DNA of 48,931 bases from Mycobacterium sp. PSTR-4-N (GCF_022348085.1 NZ_JAKRFN010000034.1:1-48931); one strand, 5' to 3'. Positions 16,055-25,925 are shown, counted from the stretch's first letter. Notes: a model not told the origin generated them from the sequence alone. Numbers and translations are program-made.

Positions 16055-18148
16055 TCACTCCCTACGTAGTAGGTTCAATCGCTGGTCGGCCGGGATCTGG
16101 GGCATGTTGAGCACGTGTGCCACCGCCCGGGCGGGCTCGAGTCGCACGTAGTTGCCCTGGCCCCACTGGTATTCCTCCCCGGTGATCTCGTCGCGCACCC
16201 AGAAGCGCTCCTGCTGATCCATTCCCAATGCGCCCATGTCCAACCACACCGTGCCCTCTTCGGCGCCGAAGGGGTTGAGCGTCACGACGACGAGCACCTG
16301 GTCGCCCGTGACGGGATCGAACTTGCTGTATGCCAGCAGGGCGTCGTTGTCGACGTGGTGGAAACGGATCGTCCGCAGCTGGTGCAGGGCCGGATGCAGC
16401 CGGCGGATCTCGTTGAGGCGGGTCAGGAACGGTTCCAGTGATTCGCCGTCGGCGAGGGCGGCGTCGAAGTCGCGCGGCCGCAGCTCGTACTTCTCCGAAT
16501 CGAGGTATTCCTCGCTGCCCTCACGCACGGCGCGGTGTTCGAACAGCTCGTAGCCCGAGTACACACCCCACGTCGGGCTCATCGTCGCAGCGAGCGCGGC
16601 CCGGATAGCGAACATGCCGGGCCCGCCGTGCTGCAGGCTGGCGTGCAGGATGTCCGGGGTGTTCGTCCAGAGGCTCTGCCGGGCGTAGTCGGCGTGTTCG
16701 GCGATGGATTGCCCGAACTCGATCAACTCCCACTTCGCGGTGCGCCAGGTGAAGTACGTGTAGGACTGCGTGTAGCCCAGTTTGGCCAGCCCGAACAACC
16801 GCGCCGGACGGGTGAACGCCTCCGCGAGGAACAGCACATCGGGGTCGGTGTTCTTGACCTCGCCGATCAGCCAGGCCCAGAAGTTCGGCGGCTTGGTGTG
16901 CGGGTTGTCGACGCGGAACACTTTGACGCCGTGGGACACCCAGAACTTGACGACGCGCAGGACCTCGTCGTAGAGGCCGGCCGGGTCGTTGTCGAAGTTC
17001 AGCGGGTAGATGTCCTGGTACTTCTTCGGCGGGTTCTCGGCGTATGCGATCGTGCCGTCGGGCAGCACGGTGAACCACTCCGGGTGCTCTTTGGCCCACG
17101 GATGGTCGGGTGCGCACTGCAGCGCCAGGTCGAGAGCGACCTCGAGCCCTTCGGCGCGCGCCGCCGCGACGAAGTCGTCGAAGTCGTCGATCGTGCCCAG
17201 ATCGGGGTGGACGGCGTCATGGCCGCCCTCGTCGCTGCCGATGGCCCACGGCGAACCGACGTCGGTGGGGCCGGCGGTGACGCTGTTGTTGCGGCCTTTG
17301 CGGTGCACCTTGCCGATCGGGTGGATGGGCGGCAGGTACACGATGTCGAAGCCCATGCGCGCGACCCGCGGCAGCGCCTTGGTCGCCGTCGCGAACGTGC
17401 CGTGCACCGGATTGCCGGAGTCGTCCCAGCCGCCCGTGGAGCGCGGGAAGAACTCGTACCAGGAGCTGAACCGCGCCAGCGGCCGATCCACCCAGATGCC
17501 GTACGCCTCGCCGCGGGTGATGAGTTCCCGCAGCGGGTACTGCTCGACCAGCTCGGTCACCTCGGGGGACAGCGCAGCGCCGGCCCGATAGAACGGATCA
17601 CCCGGCGTGCGCAGCCGTTCTGCGGCCTCCATCAGCGGATAGCGCATCTGGCGGGGCACGCCGGTGGACGCGCGCTCGAGGAGCTTGGCGCCGACGAGCA
17701 GGTCGTTGGACAGTTCGCCCTCGCTCTGCCCGGCGTCGAGCTTGGCGATCACGTGCTGACGCCAGGTCGCGATGGGGTCGCCCCAGCCGTCGACGCGGAA
17801 TGTCCAGAGACCGACGGCGTCCGGGGTGAACTGGCCGTGGAACACGTCGGGCGTGCGGCCTGCGGACATCGGCAATGCGGCGGGTCGGATGCGCGCCGAC
17901 GACGGCGTGACAACCTCGTCGATCGGGACCGCCTCGGTGGTCTTCGTCCGGCCCGGCGGCTCGTCGGCCAGGGCGGGGTAGGTGGTGCCGTGGTAGCGGA
18001 CGACCAGGGTGGCGGCGACCGCGTCGTGGCCTTCGCGCCACACCGTCGCGGTCACCGGAACCACCTCGCCGACCACCGCCTTGGCGGGGAATCGCCCGCC
18101 AGACACCACAGGTGCGACGTCATCGATCTCGATACGACCGGCGGTCAC
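16055..18148 (-). CDS. glgE: Maltose-1-phosphate maltosyltransferase
   Basis: GlgE extends alpha-1,4-glucan with maltosyl units from maltose-1-phosphate, the polymerising step of the GlgE pathway and a known mycobacterial drug target because maltose-1-phosphate is toxic. The 697-aa protein has the N-terminal beta domain with the family start IEIDDVAPVVSGGRFPAKAVVGE, then a GH13 barrel with Asp414 (FRVDNPHTKP), Glu443 (FLAEAFTRP) and the later Asp of TNTPDILH. GTG 18148 has GGGAG 9 nt upstream. First gene of the glgE-glgB operon, divergent from glgP. Confidence 0.96.
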   Translation of the reverse strand: MTAGRIEIDDVAPVVSGGRFPAKAVVGEVVPVTATVWREGHDAVAATLVVRYHGTTYPALADEPPGRTKTTEAVPIDEVVTPSSARIRPAALPMSAGRTPDVFHGQFTPDAVGLWTFRVDGWGDPIATWRQHVIAKLDAGQSEGELSNDLLVGAKLLERASTGVPRQMRYPLMEAAERLRTPGDPFYRAGAALSPEVTELVEQYPLRELITRGEAYGIWVDRPLARFSSWYEFFPRSTGGWDDSGNPVHGTFATATKALPRVARMGFDIVYLPPIHPIGKVHRKGRNNSVTAGPTDVGSPWAIGSDEGGHDAVHPDLGTIDDFDDFVAAARAEGLEVALDLALQCAPDHPWAKEHPEWFTVLPDGTIAYAENPPKKYQDIYPLNFDNDPAGLYDEVLRVVKFWVSHGVKVFRVDNPHTKPPNFWAWLIGEVKNTDPDVLFLAEAFTRPARLFGLAKLGYTQSYTYFTWRTAKWELIEFGQSIAEHADYARQSLWTNTPDILHASLQHGGPGMFAIRAALAATMSPTWGVYSGYELFEHRAVREGSEEYLDSEKYELRPRDFDAALADGESLEPFLTRLNEIRRLHPALHQLRTIRFHHVDNDALLAYSKFDPVTGDQVLVVVTLNPFGAEEGTVWLDMGALGMDQQERFWVRDEITGEEYQWGQGNYVRLEPARAVAHVLNMPQIPADQRLNLLRRE

Positions 18149-18258
18149 TCACACACTCCCTCACGCGTTGCATGTCCAGCGCGCCCTGCAGTTGTGGACC
18201 CTGCCGCGCGCCGTCGTTGGATGGTCTGGTTCACAGCTCGTCGAGCGCCTTCAGCGCG

Positions 18259-18286
18259 CCTATACCCACCGTAGTGTCAGCTCCAA
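18259..18286 (-). promoter_or_regulatory. Candidate sigma-A-type promoter of glgE-glgB
   Basis: On the minus strand TTGGAG (18286-18281) and TATAGG (18264-18259) are 16 nt apart, about 110 nt upstream of the glgE GTG. This would give a transcript with a leader, unlike divergent glgP. Confidence 0.35.
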
Positions 18287-18340
18287 CCCCGCGGGAGTGT
18301 CGAAGTGCAGCACGTCACCCATGGGCGGGGGCTGCGGCAG

Positions 18341-18357
18341 TAAGGTCAGCACGCGTG
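18341..18357 (+). promoter_or_regulatory. Candidate leaderless promoter of glgP
   Basis: TAAGGT (18341-18346) ends 9 nt before the GTG start at 18355. No Shine-Dalgarno is seen between, so a leaderless or near-leaderless transcript is likely. Confidence 0.4.
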
Positions 18358-20985
18358 AAAGCTCTTCGTCGGTTCACCGTCCGCGCCCACCTCCCGCATC
18401 CGCTGGAAGCCCTCGAAAGGCTCTCGATCAATCTGCGGTGGTCATGGGACAAACCGACCCAGGATCTGTTCCAGACGATCGATCCGGAGCTGTGGAAACT
18501 CGTCGGTGGGGACCCGGTGGCGATGCTCGGTCACGTCAGCCCCGACCGGCTCGAGGCGCTGGCCGAGGACGAGCATTTCGTCCAGCGGCTGGGTGCCCTC
18601 GCCGCCGATCTGGACGACTACCTGAGCCGTCCGCTGTGGTACCAGCAGCTTGCCCAGGCCGGCGGCCGGGATTCCGGAGAGGGCGCCGTGCTGCCCAACG
18701 GCATCGCGTACTTCTCGATGGAGTTCGGGGTGGCCGAGGTGCTGCCGAACTACTCCGGGGGTCTGGGCATCCTGGCCGGCGACCACCTGAAGTCGGCGTC
18801 GGACCTCGGCCTGCCGCTGATCGCGGTCGGGCTCTACTACCGGTCCGGCTATTTCCGGCAGTCGCTGACGGCCGACGGCTGGCAACACGAGAGCTACCCG
18901 CTGCTCGACCCCCAGGGCCTGCCGTTGCGTCTGCTCACCGACACCTCGGGCGAGACGGTGCTGGTCAGTCTGGCGCTGCCCGATTCCGCCCAGCTGTTCG
19001 CGCGGATCTGGATCGCCCAGGTCGGCCGCATACCGCTGCTGCTGCTCGACTCCGACATCCCCGAGAACGACCACCAGCTGCGCTCGGTGACCGATCGGCT
19101 CTACGGCGGCGACCAGGAGCACCGCATCCGGCAGGAACTGCTCGCCGGTATCGGCGGCGTGCGCGCGATCCGGGCGTTCACGCAGATCGAGGGGCTGGCC
19201 GCGCCGGAGGTCTTCCACATGAACGAGGGGCACGCCGGCTTCCTCGGCGCCGAACGCATCCGGGAGCTGATCGAGGCGGGGCTCGACTTCGACACCGCGC
19301 TGACCGTCGTGCGCTCGTCGACGGTGTTCACCACCCACACGCCGGTGCCCGCCGGTATCGACCGGTTCCCGGTGGAGATGGTGCAGCGGTACTTCGGTCC
19401 CGACCCCGGAGGAGCCAGTTCACGGTTGCTGCCGGGAGTCCCGGTCGAACGCATCCTGGCGTTCGGCGCCGAGGACGATCCGACGAAGTTCAACATGGCC
19501 CACATGGGGTTGCGGCTGGCGCAGCGTGCCAACGGGGTGTCGCTGCTGCACGGCCGTGTGAGCCGCGACATGTTCAGCAACCTGTGGCCGGGATTCGATC
19601 CGGCCGAGGTGCCGATCGGCTCCATCACCAACGGCGTGCACGCCCCGACGTGGGCGGCGCCGCAGTGGCTGGAGCTCGGCCGGGAACTGCTCGGCAGCCA
19701 GGATCTGAGCTCGCTGCAGGAACCCGAGACGTGGGAGCGGCTGCACGAAGTCGACCCCGGTCACCTGTGGTGGATCCGTTCGCAGCTGCGTGAAGCGCTG
19801 GTGCACGACGTCCGGGACCGGGTGCGCCGCTCGTGGTTGGAGCGTGGTGCGGCCGAGGCCGAACTGGGTTGGATCGCAACAGCTTTCGATCCGAACGTGT
19901 TGACGATCGGATTCGCGCGCCGGGTGCCGACCTACAAGCGCCTGACTCTGATGCTGCGTGACCCCGAGCGGCTGCGGCGGCTCCTGCTCGACCCCGAGCG
20001 TCCCGTGCAGCTGATCGTGGCCGGTAAGTCGCACCCGGCCGACGAGGGTGGCAAGGCGTTGATCCAGCAGGTGGTCCGGTTCGCCGATCAGGCCGACGTC
20101 CGGCATCGCATCGCGTTCCTGCCCGACTACGACATGTCGATGGCCCGCACGCTGTATCACGGTTGCGACGTCTGGCTGAACAATCCGCTGCGCCCCCTGG
20201 AGGCCTGCGGCACGTCGGGAATGAAGAGTGCGCTCAACGGCGGACTGAACCTGTCGATTCGCGACGGGTGGTGGGACGAATGGTACGACGGTGAAAACGG
20301 TTGGGAGATACCGACAGCCGACGGACTGGCCGACGAGAACCGACGCGACGACCTGGAAGCGGCCGCGCTGTACGACCTGCTCGAGCGCGCGGTGGCGCCG
20401 AAGTTCTACGACCGCGACGAGCGGGGGGTGCCGACCCGCTGGGTCGAGATGGTGCGCCACACCCTGCAGGTGCTCGGGCCGAAGGTGCTCGCATCGCGGA
20501 TGGTGCGGGATTACACCGAGCGCTACTACCTGCCTGCGGCCCGCGCCCTGCGGCAGTCGATCGAGCCGGGGGACACCACCGACGGGCCGTTCGGCGCGGC
20601 GCGGGAACTCGCGCTGTATCGGGAGAAAGTCCACAAGGCGTGGCCGGAGGTTCGCATCGTCGAGGTGGACAGTTACGGGCTGCCCGACACGCCGCTGCTG
20701 GGTTCGGAGCTGACGCTGACCGCGCGGGTGTGCCTGGAGGGGTTGCGACCCGACGAGGTGACGGTGCAGGCGGTGCTCGGGCGCGTGGATGCCGGTGACG
20801 CACTGATCGATCCGGTGACGGTCCCGATGACGCACTCGGGGGTGTCCGACGGTGGCGAGGAAATCTTCACCGCCAGCACGCCGCTGCCGGTGACCGGTCC
20901 GGTCGGCTACACCGTGCGCGTGCTGCCCCACCATCGGCTGCTGGCGGGTGACAACGAGCTGGGTCTGGTGACGCTGGCGGGCTGA
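18355..20985 (+). CDS. glgP: Alpha-glucan (glycogen) phosphorylase
   Basis: An 876-aa PLP enzyme that releases glucose-1-phosphate from alpha-1,4-glucan ends. It has the N-terminal domain of the short actinobacterial GlgP type (DUF3417-like: LSINLRWSWDKPTQDLF), the central segments SMEFGVAEVLPNYSGGLGILAGDHLKSASDLG (17-residue core shown in parts of families of this type) and MNEGHAGFL, and the PLP lysine Lys624 in CGTSGMKSALNGG. GTG 18355 is the start where homology to Rv1328 begins; upstream in-frame sequence is promoter DNA. Divergent from glgE-glgB, so degradation and synthesis of alpha-glucan share one control region. Confidence 0.94.
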   Translation: MKALRRFTVRAHLPHPLEALERLSINLRWSWDKPTQDLFQTIDPELWKLVGGDPVAMLGHVSPDRLEALAEDEHFVQRLGALAADLDDYLSRPLWYQQLAQAGGRDSGEGAVLPNGIAYFSMEFGVAEVLPNYSGGLGILAGDHLKSASDLGLPLIAVGLYYRSGYFRQSLTADGWQHESYPLLDPQGLPLRLLTDTSGETVLVSLALPDSAQLFARIWIAQVGRIPLLLLDSDIPENDHQLRSVTDRLYGGDQEHRIRQELLAGIGGVRAIRAFTQIEGLAAPEVFHMNEGHAGFLGAERIRELIEAGLDFDTALTVVRSSTVFTTHTPVPAGIDRFPVEMVQRYFGPDPGGASSRLLPGVPVERILAFGAEDDPTKFNMAHMGLRLAQRANGVSLLHGRVSRDMFSNLWPGFDPAEVPIGSITNGVHAPTWAAPQWLELGRELLGSQDLSSLQEPETWERLHEVDPGHLWWIRSQLREALVHDVRDRVRRSWLERGAAEAELGWIATAFDPNVLTIGFARRVPTYKRLTLMLRDPERLRRLLLDPERPVQLIVAGKSHPADEGGKALIQQVVRFADQADVRHRIAFLPDYDMSMARTLYHGCDVWLNNPLRPLEACGTSGMKSALNGGLNLSIRDGWWDEWYDGENGWEIPTADGLADENRRDDLEAAALYDLLERAVAPKFYDRDERGVPTRWVEMVRHTLQVLGPKVLASRMVRDYTERYYLPAARALRQSIEPGDTTDGPFGAARELALYREKVHKAWPEVRIVEVDSYGLPDTPLLGSELTLTARVCLEGLRPDEVTVQAVLGRVDAGDALIDPVTVPMTHSGVSDGGEEIFTASTPLPVTGPVGYTVRVLPHHRLLAGDNELGLVTLAG

Positions 20986-21016
20986 TCTTCGGGGGGTATC
21001 GCTGGGGGAGATCAGC
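20981..21016. terminator. Hairpin overlapping two convergent stop codons
   Basis: GCTGATCT (20981-20988) pairs perfectly with AGATCAGC (21009-21016) around a 20-nt loop. It contains the stop codons of both glgP and the convergent metallopeptidase gene. No T run follows, so a terminator function is only likely. Confidence 0.4.
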
Positions 21017-22460
21017 GGAAGCGCGCGAAGCACCGCTCGGCATCACCGAGCACACCCACGCGGAACGCGTCGATCCGAGAGAATCCCGAGGGGACGGATT
21101 CGCCGTTGACGTCGCTGGCGGCCAACCCGTTGGTGAGCAGGCCCGACACCGCCTCGTCGATGTCGCCGGCGGTCAGTGCGATCGTCGAGCCGTCGGGCGT
21201 GGTGACCTGTTTGGACATCTTGACCGTCGCGACCCCGGTGAGGCATGCGGTGCGCAGCGCGGCTTCGGCGTCATCGAGTGCCACGCCGCCGTGCTCGTGC
21301 TGGATCGCCTGCATGTAGCGCGAGACCAGCACCGAATACGCGACGTTGTCGCCTGCGGCCAGCCCACCTTCGGCGTCCTGGGCGCCGAGTGCCGCCAACG
21401 CGGGCAGGTCGACGACGATGGTGTTGGTGGCCGGGCAGTACGACGCAGGTGGGCTGGGGCGTGCGTCGGCGCAGGTGCCCGCTGCCGTGGAGTCGAAACT
21501 CAGCACGGGAGGCACCTTGGGAGAGAACAGGATTCCCATCGCGTCGACGATCGAGCGCACCGAACTCTCGTCGATCGCCAACTCGCCGGACCCCTCCTCG
21601 GGCAGCAGGACCGGAAGGTCGCCGCGGCGCTGGCCGATTTCGCGCATGTCGATCCCCGCGCACGCCGACGGGCCGTCGGTGAAGCCGAACTGGAATGCCG
21701 AGATGCGTTCGAACGCCGATCCGTGTTCGTCGATGCCGACCTCTGGATCTCCCTCACGCAGCAGCGGGTCGCGGAACGCGATGACGCCGGCCAGGACGTT
21801 GTTCAGCCCGTCGCCGGTGCTCAGGGAGAAGCGCGGAGACTGGTCTTCGGCGACCCAGCGCATGTAGGCGCCGGCCAGGCAGTCGGCCTGCTGCTCGGCG
21901 ACCAGCGTCGGGGTGCTGCTGGTGGTGAGTTTGGCCGCGCGGCTGACCGCGTGGCCGTACTCGTGTGCCAGGACCATGGCCACGCCGATGTCGCCGTGGG
22001 CGCGGCGCAGGGTGGGCAGCAAGTCGCCGCGGTCCCAACCGATCGTCCTGTCGGGATAGCAGTAGGCGGCGTTGACCAGACCGAAGGTGTCCTCACCGCA
22101 GAACGTCCCGCCGAAGTCGCCGGCATCCCAGGAGATGAGCTCTTTGACGGGGCGGAAGCCACCGTCGAAGGTTTCGGGATAGGCGCTCTCCCAGTACTGT
22201 TCGACGTCGCTGACCGCGCTCGCGGCCAGATTGTCGATCTCGCCGCCGTCGGTGCCGTCGACGCTGCGGCTCGGTCCTTCGGCGTTGGGGCGCAGGCCCG
22301 TCGGTCCGTCGGTGGCGGGCATCCCGGCGACCGAGAACGGATCGCTGAACACCGATACGGCGTTGCCCTGCACGCTCGTCGCGCAGGCGGCGACACACAG
22401 CACGGCACTGACCGCCGTCACGACGCCCAGGATCGAACGCGGTGTCGTCGACGGACCCAT
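21012..22460 (-). CDS. Lipoprotein neutral zinc metallopeptidase
   Basis: A 482-aa protein with a lipoprotein signal peptide: hydrophobic residues about 10-24 ending in a lipobox-like LCVAAC. The zinc-binding motif HEYGH occurs at about residue 166 (MVLAHEYGHAVSRAA), followed by EQQADCLAGAYMRW, the pattern of the putative neutral zinc metallopeptidase (YpfJ-like) family. It should sit on the outer face of the cytoplasmic membrane. The substrate is unknown. ATG 22460 has AAAGG 9 nt upstream; a TATTCT box on the minus strand (22527-22522) could be its -10. It converges with glgP, 26 nt apart. No M. tuberculosis counterpart is expected at this place. Confidence 0.85.
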   Translation of the reverse strand: MGPSTTPRSILGVVTAVSAVLCVAACATSVQGNAVSVFSDPFSVAGMPATDGPTGLRPNAEGPSRSVDGTDGGEIDNLAASAVSDVEQYWESAYPETFDGGFRPVKELISWDAGDFGGTFCGEDTFGLVNAAYCYPDRTIGWDRGDLLPTLRRAHGDIGVAMVLAHEYGHAVSRAAKLTTSSTPTLVAEQQADCLAGAYMRWVAEDQSPRFSLSTGDGLNNVLAGVIAFRDPLLREGDPEVGIDEHGSAFERISAFQFGFTDGPSACAGIDMREIGQRRGDLPVLLPEEGSGELAIDESSVRSIVDAMGILFSPKVPPVLSFDSTAAGTCADARPSPPASYCPATNTIVVDLPALAALGAQDAEGGLAAGDNVAYSVLVSRYMQAIQHEHGGVALDDAEAALRTACLTGVATVKMSKQVTTPDGSTIALTAGDIDEAVSGLLTNGLAASDVNGESVPSGFSRIDAFRVGVLGDAERCFARFR

Positions 22461-22570
22461 GCTGCCGCCTTTCGGGTCGTACCGCGGCCCGCCGCGAAGA
22501 CGCCGGCCACCTGCGAGGTCGAGAATAGTGACCCGGCTCGTCCGCTGCCGGGTAGTCGATCAACCTCGGG

Positions 22571-24565
22571 TCAGTCGCCTCCGTGCAGCCGCCGCAGCGC
22601 CGCGCGCACCGCGTCACCGTCGGTGGTCGCCCAGTACGGCGGCAGCGACGATCTCAGATAGCCGCTGTAGCGGGCGGTCGCCATCCGGGAGTCGAGGACG
22701 GCGATCGCCCCGCGGTCGTCGACGCGGCGCAGCAGCCTGCCGGCGCCCTGGGCCAGCAGCAGCGCCGCGTGGCTGGCGGCGACCGCCATGAAGCCGTTGC
22801 CGCCTCGCGCGGCGACGGCACGCTGGCGAGCCGTCAGCAGCGGATCGTCGGGTCGGGGGAAGGGGATCCGGTCGATCAGCACCAGGGACAGCGACGGGCC
22901 GGGGACATCGACGCCCTGCCACAGCGAGAGGGTGCCGAACAACGAGGTCTGCTCGTCGGCGGCGAAGCGCGCGACGAGCGCGGCGGTGCTGTCCTCGCCC
23001 TGACACAGCACCGGGGTCACAAGGCGGCCGCGCATGATCTCGGCCGTGGCTCTCGCAGCGCGCATCGACGAGAACAGACCCAGGGTGCGACCGCCGGCCG
23101 CCTCGATCAGGCCGGCGATCTCATCGAGCTGTTCTGCCGAGCCGACGCCGTCGCGCCCGGGCGGCGGCAGATGCGCGGCGACGTAGAGGATCGCCGACCG
23201 TGCGTGATCGAACGGCGAGCCGACGTCGAGTCCGCGCCAGCGGACCTCGGCGTCCGGCGTGTCGGCGAGCCCCCACGCCGCGGCCATCGCGTCGAAGTCT
23301 CCGCCCACCGTCAACGTCGCCGAGGTGAGCACCGCGGTCGTGGGCCCGAACAGGCGCGCACGCAGCAACCCGGCGACCGACAGTGGGGCGACGCGCAGCA
23401 GTGTGCGATTGCCCGAGCGGGCGTCCTCGATGTGTTCGACCCAGACGACGTCGGTGCGATCCGGGATCGCGGGCACGAACGAGGCGAGGATCCGGGCAGC
23501 CGTGTCGGCGACATCGCCGAGCGCGGTCGCGGCTTCGGCGCGTGCGGTGGTGGTTTTCGGATCGTTGGGCGCCGTCTCGACCGCGGTGCGGGCCCGGCTC
23601 GCACTGTCGCGCAGCACGCTCAGATAGCTGCCGAGCTCCTCGTCGAGAACGTCGATGCGGCCCGGCCGGGTGTCGAACAGCGCCGACGACAGCGTGGCGG
23701 CGGCCGCCTCGAAGCGTTCGGCGAGCTCGGCATCGACCACCCGCGCAGCCCGGCGCTGCGCCACCCCCAGCGATGTCGCCGACAGCTCGGCCGTCGCCAC
23801 CCCCGTCACACGGTCCACCAGTTCGTGGGCCTCGTCGATCACGAGGAGGTCGTGCTCGGGAAGCACGTTGGCGTCCCCGATCGCGTCGATGGCCAGCAGC
23901 GCGTGATTGGTCACCACGACGTCGGCGTCGGCGGCCCGGTCACGCGCCCGTTCGGCGAAGCAGTCGGTGCCGAAGGGGCATCGCGACACCCCGATGCACT
24001 CGCGCGCGGAGACGCTGACCTGCGCCCAGGCGCGGTCGGGCACCCCGGGCACCACGTCGTCGCGGTCGCCGGTCTGCGTCTCCGACGACCACTCGGTGAG
24101 CCGGGCGACGTCGCGGCCGAGTGCGGTGGACGCCGCAGGGTTGAACAGCTGGTCTTGAGGCTGATCATCACCTACCTCGGTTCCGGATCCGTTGTGAATC
24201 TTGTTCAGGCACAGGTAGTTTCCGCGGCCCTTGAGGAGCGCGAACTCCGGGCGCCGGGGGAGATGAGGCGTCAGCGAATCGGCGAGGCGGGGCAGATCGC
24301 GGTCCACGAGCTGGCGTTGCAGCGCGATGGTCGCGGTGGACACGACCACGGGCCGCTCGTCGGCCAGTGCGTGCGCGATCGCGGGCACCAGATAAGCCAG
24401 TGACTTGCCGGTTCCCGTGCCGGCCTGCACGGCCAGGTGTTCCCCGGTGGTGAACGACTGGGCAACGGCCTCGGCCATCGCGACCTGTCCCTCGCGATGT
24501 GCGCCGCCGAGGGTGGAGACGGCGGCGGCGAGAAGTTCGGCGACCTCGCCGGGCCGGGTGCTCAC
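22571..24565 (-). CDS. dinG: ATP-dependent DNA helicase of the DinG/XPD type
   Basis: A 664-aa superfamily 2 helicase. The Walker A motif AGTGTGKS (about residues 48-55), Walker B box VIDEAHELVD and the C-terminal motifs SSMRA and AGRLLRR are visible. Four cysteines in the insertion between Walker A and DEAH (NYLCLNK, ARECIGVSRCPFGTDCF) match the 4Fe-4S cluster ligands of DinG/XPD helicases. These enzymes unwind 5'-3' and resolve R-loops and G-quadruplexes. GTG 24565 begins 4 nt after the pncB stop, so pncB-dinG form an operon, as Rv1330c-Rv1329c. Confidence 0.94.
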   Translation of the reverse strand: MSTRPGEVAELLAAAVSTLGGAHREGQVAMAEAVAQSFTTGEHLAVQAGTGTGKSLAYLVPAIAHALADERPVVVSTATIALQRQLVDRDLPRLADSLTPHLPRRPEFALLKGRGNYLCLNKIHNGSGTEVGDDQPQDQLFNPAASTALGRDVARLTEWSSETQTGDRDDVVPGVPDRAWAQVSVSARECIGVSRCPFGTDCFAERARDRAADADVVVTNHALLAIDAIGDANVLPEHDLLVIDEAHELVDRVTGVATAELSATSLGVAQRRAARVVDAELAERFEAAAATLSSALFDTRPGRIDVLDEELGSYLSVLRDSASRARTAVETAPNDPKTTTARAEAATALGDVADTAARILASFVPAIPDRTDVVWVEHIEDARSGNRTLLRVAPLSVAGLLRARLFGPTTAVLTSATLTVGGDFDAMAAAWGLADTPDAEVRWRGLDVGSPFDHARSAILYVAAHLPPPGRDGVGSAEQLDEIAGLIEAAGGRTLGLFSSMRAARATAEIMRGRLVTPVLCQGEDSTAALVARFAADEQTSLFGTLSLWQGVDVPGPSLSLVLIDRIPFPRPDDPLLTARQRAVAARGGNGFMAVAASHAALLLAQGAGRLLRRVDDRGAIAVLDSRMATARYSGYLRSSLPPYWATTDGDAVRAALRRLHGGD

Positions 24566-24569
24566 CGTC

Positions 24570-25913
24570 CTACCGTCCGCGCGGGGCGATCATCCGGGTC
24601 GGGATCGCTGGTTCGCCCTTCGACAGCTTCAACCCGTCCCACGGCAGGCTCAGCAGGCCCTGCGCCACGCGCTCTCTGGCAGCCGCGAGCGACAGATCGG
24701 CGACGGTGCGTCCGTCGCGCACCATCGGCGTCGTCACCGGGCGGGCCACCAGATCGGACGGCACGTCGGGCTCCTCCTGGTGGGGGTGGACGATTTCCTC
24801 GACGATCGTGCCGGACTCCTTGGCCAGCCGCACGGCCCGTTTGCGGCCGCCGTGGGACTCCTTGTGGCTGCTGCGCTTGGCCACCGGCAGACCGTCGACC
24901 TCGACGAGCTTGTAGACCATGCTGGCGGTCGGCGCACCCGACCCGGTCACCACCGACGTGCCCACCCCGTACAGGTCGACCGGTTCGGCCCGCAACGCGG
25001 CGATCGCGAACTCGTCCAGGTCGCCGGAGACGACGATCTTGGTGCCGGTGGCGCCGAGCCCGTCGAGCTGGGCCCGCACCTGGCGGGCCAGCACGCCCAG
25101 GTCGCCCGAGTCGATCCGCACGGCACCCAGTTCGGGGCCGGCGGCCTCGATCGCGTTGGCGACGCCGGCGGTGATGTCGTAGGTGTCGACCAGCAGCGTG
25201 GTCCCGACCCCCAGTGCGTCGACCTGCGCGCGGAACGCCGCCTTCTCCCCGTCGGACGCGGATTGGCCGGCCGCCGAGTGCAGCAGGGTGAACGCGTGGG
25301 CGCTGGTGCCGAGCGCGGGTACGCCGTGGGTGCGCTCGGCCTCCAGGTTCGACGATCCGGTGAACCCGGCCAGGTAGGCGGCCCGCGACGCGGCGACCGC
25401 CGCGGCCTCGTGTGTGCGGCGCGACCCCATCTCGATCAGCGGGCGGCCCTGCGCGGCACTGACCATGCGCGCCGCCGCGGAGGCGATCGCGGTGTCGTGG
25501 TTGAAGATCGACAACACCAGCGTCTCGAGCAGCACACACTCGGCGAACGTGCCGTGCACGGAGAGCACCGGGGAGCCCGGGAAGTACAGCTCGCCCTCCG
25601 GGTAGCCGTCGACGTCCCCGCTGAAGCGGTAGTCGGCGAGATAGGCGAGCGTGTCGGCGTCGCAGAACTCTTCGAGTGCGGCCAGTTCAGCCTCGCCGAA
25701 CCTGAACTGCGGCAACGCTTCCAGGAAACGGCCCGTCCCGCCGGTGACGCCGAAGCGCCGGCCGTCGGGCAACCGCCGGGCGAACACCTCGAACGAGGTG
25801 CGGCGGTGGGCGGTGCCGTCCTTGAGTGCGGCCGCGAGCATGGTCAGCTCGTACTTGTCGGTCAGCAGGGCCGGTGAGGGGCGCGCAGACGGGTTCTCCG
25901 GCGACGAGGTCAC
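24570..25913 (-). CDS. pncB: Nicotinate phosphoribosyltransferase
   Basis: PncB forms nicotinate mononucleotide from nicotinate and PRPP, using ATP, in NAD salvage. The 447-aa protein shows TDKYELTMLAAALKDG at the start, the phosphorylated histidine His168 in EMGSRRTHEAA, and the phosphate-binding VRIDSGDLG and YGVGTSVVTG segments. GTG 25913 is chosen: the protein length then matches M. tuberculosis PncB1 (about 448 aa), and a -10 box TACGGT lies exactly 7 nt upstream; a longer start at 25988 would overlap clpS. Confidence 0.95.
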   Translation of the reverse strand: MTSSPENPSARPSPALLTDKYELTMLAAALKDGTAHRRTSFEVFARRLPDGRRFGVTGGTGRFLEALPQFRFGEAELAALEEFCDADTLAYLADYRFSGDVDGYPEGELYFPGSPVLSVHGTFAECVLLETLVLSIFNHDTAIASAAARMVSAAQGRPLIEMGSRRTHEAAAVAASRAAYLAGFTGSSNLEAERTHGVPALGTSAHAFTLLHSAAGQSASDGEKAAFRAQVDALGVGTTLLVDTYDITAGVANAIEAAGPELGAVRIDSGDLGVLARQVRAQLDGLGATGTKIVVSGDLDEFAIAALRAEPVDLYGVGTSVVTGSGAPTASMVYKLVEVDGLPVAKRSSHKESHGGRKRAVRLAKESGTIVEEIVHPHQEEPDVPSDLVARPVTTPMVRDGRTVADLSLAAARERVAQGLLSLPWDGLKLSKGEPAIPTRMIAPRGR

Positions 25914-25925
25914 CGCCCAACCGTA
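25911..25925 (-). promoter_or_regulatory. Candidate leaderless promoter of pncB-dinG
   Basis: On the minus strand TACGGT (25925-25920) ends 7 nt before GTG 25913. No Shine-Dalgarno lies between. The same TACGGT + 6 nt + GTG layout recurs at the TetR gene starting at 36048. Confidence 0.5.
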
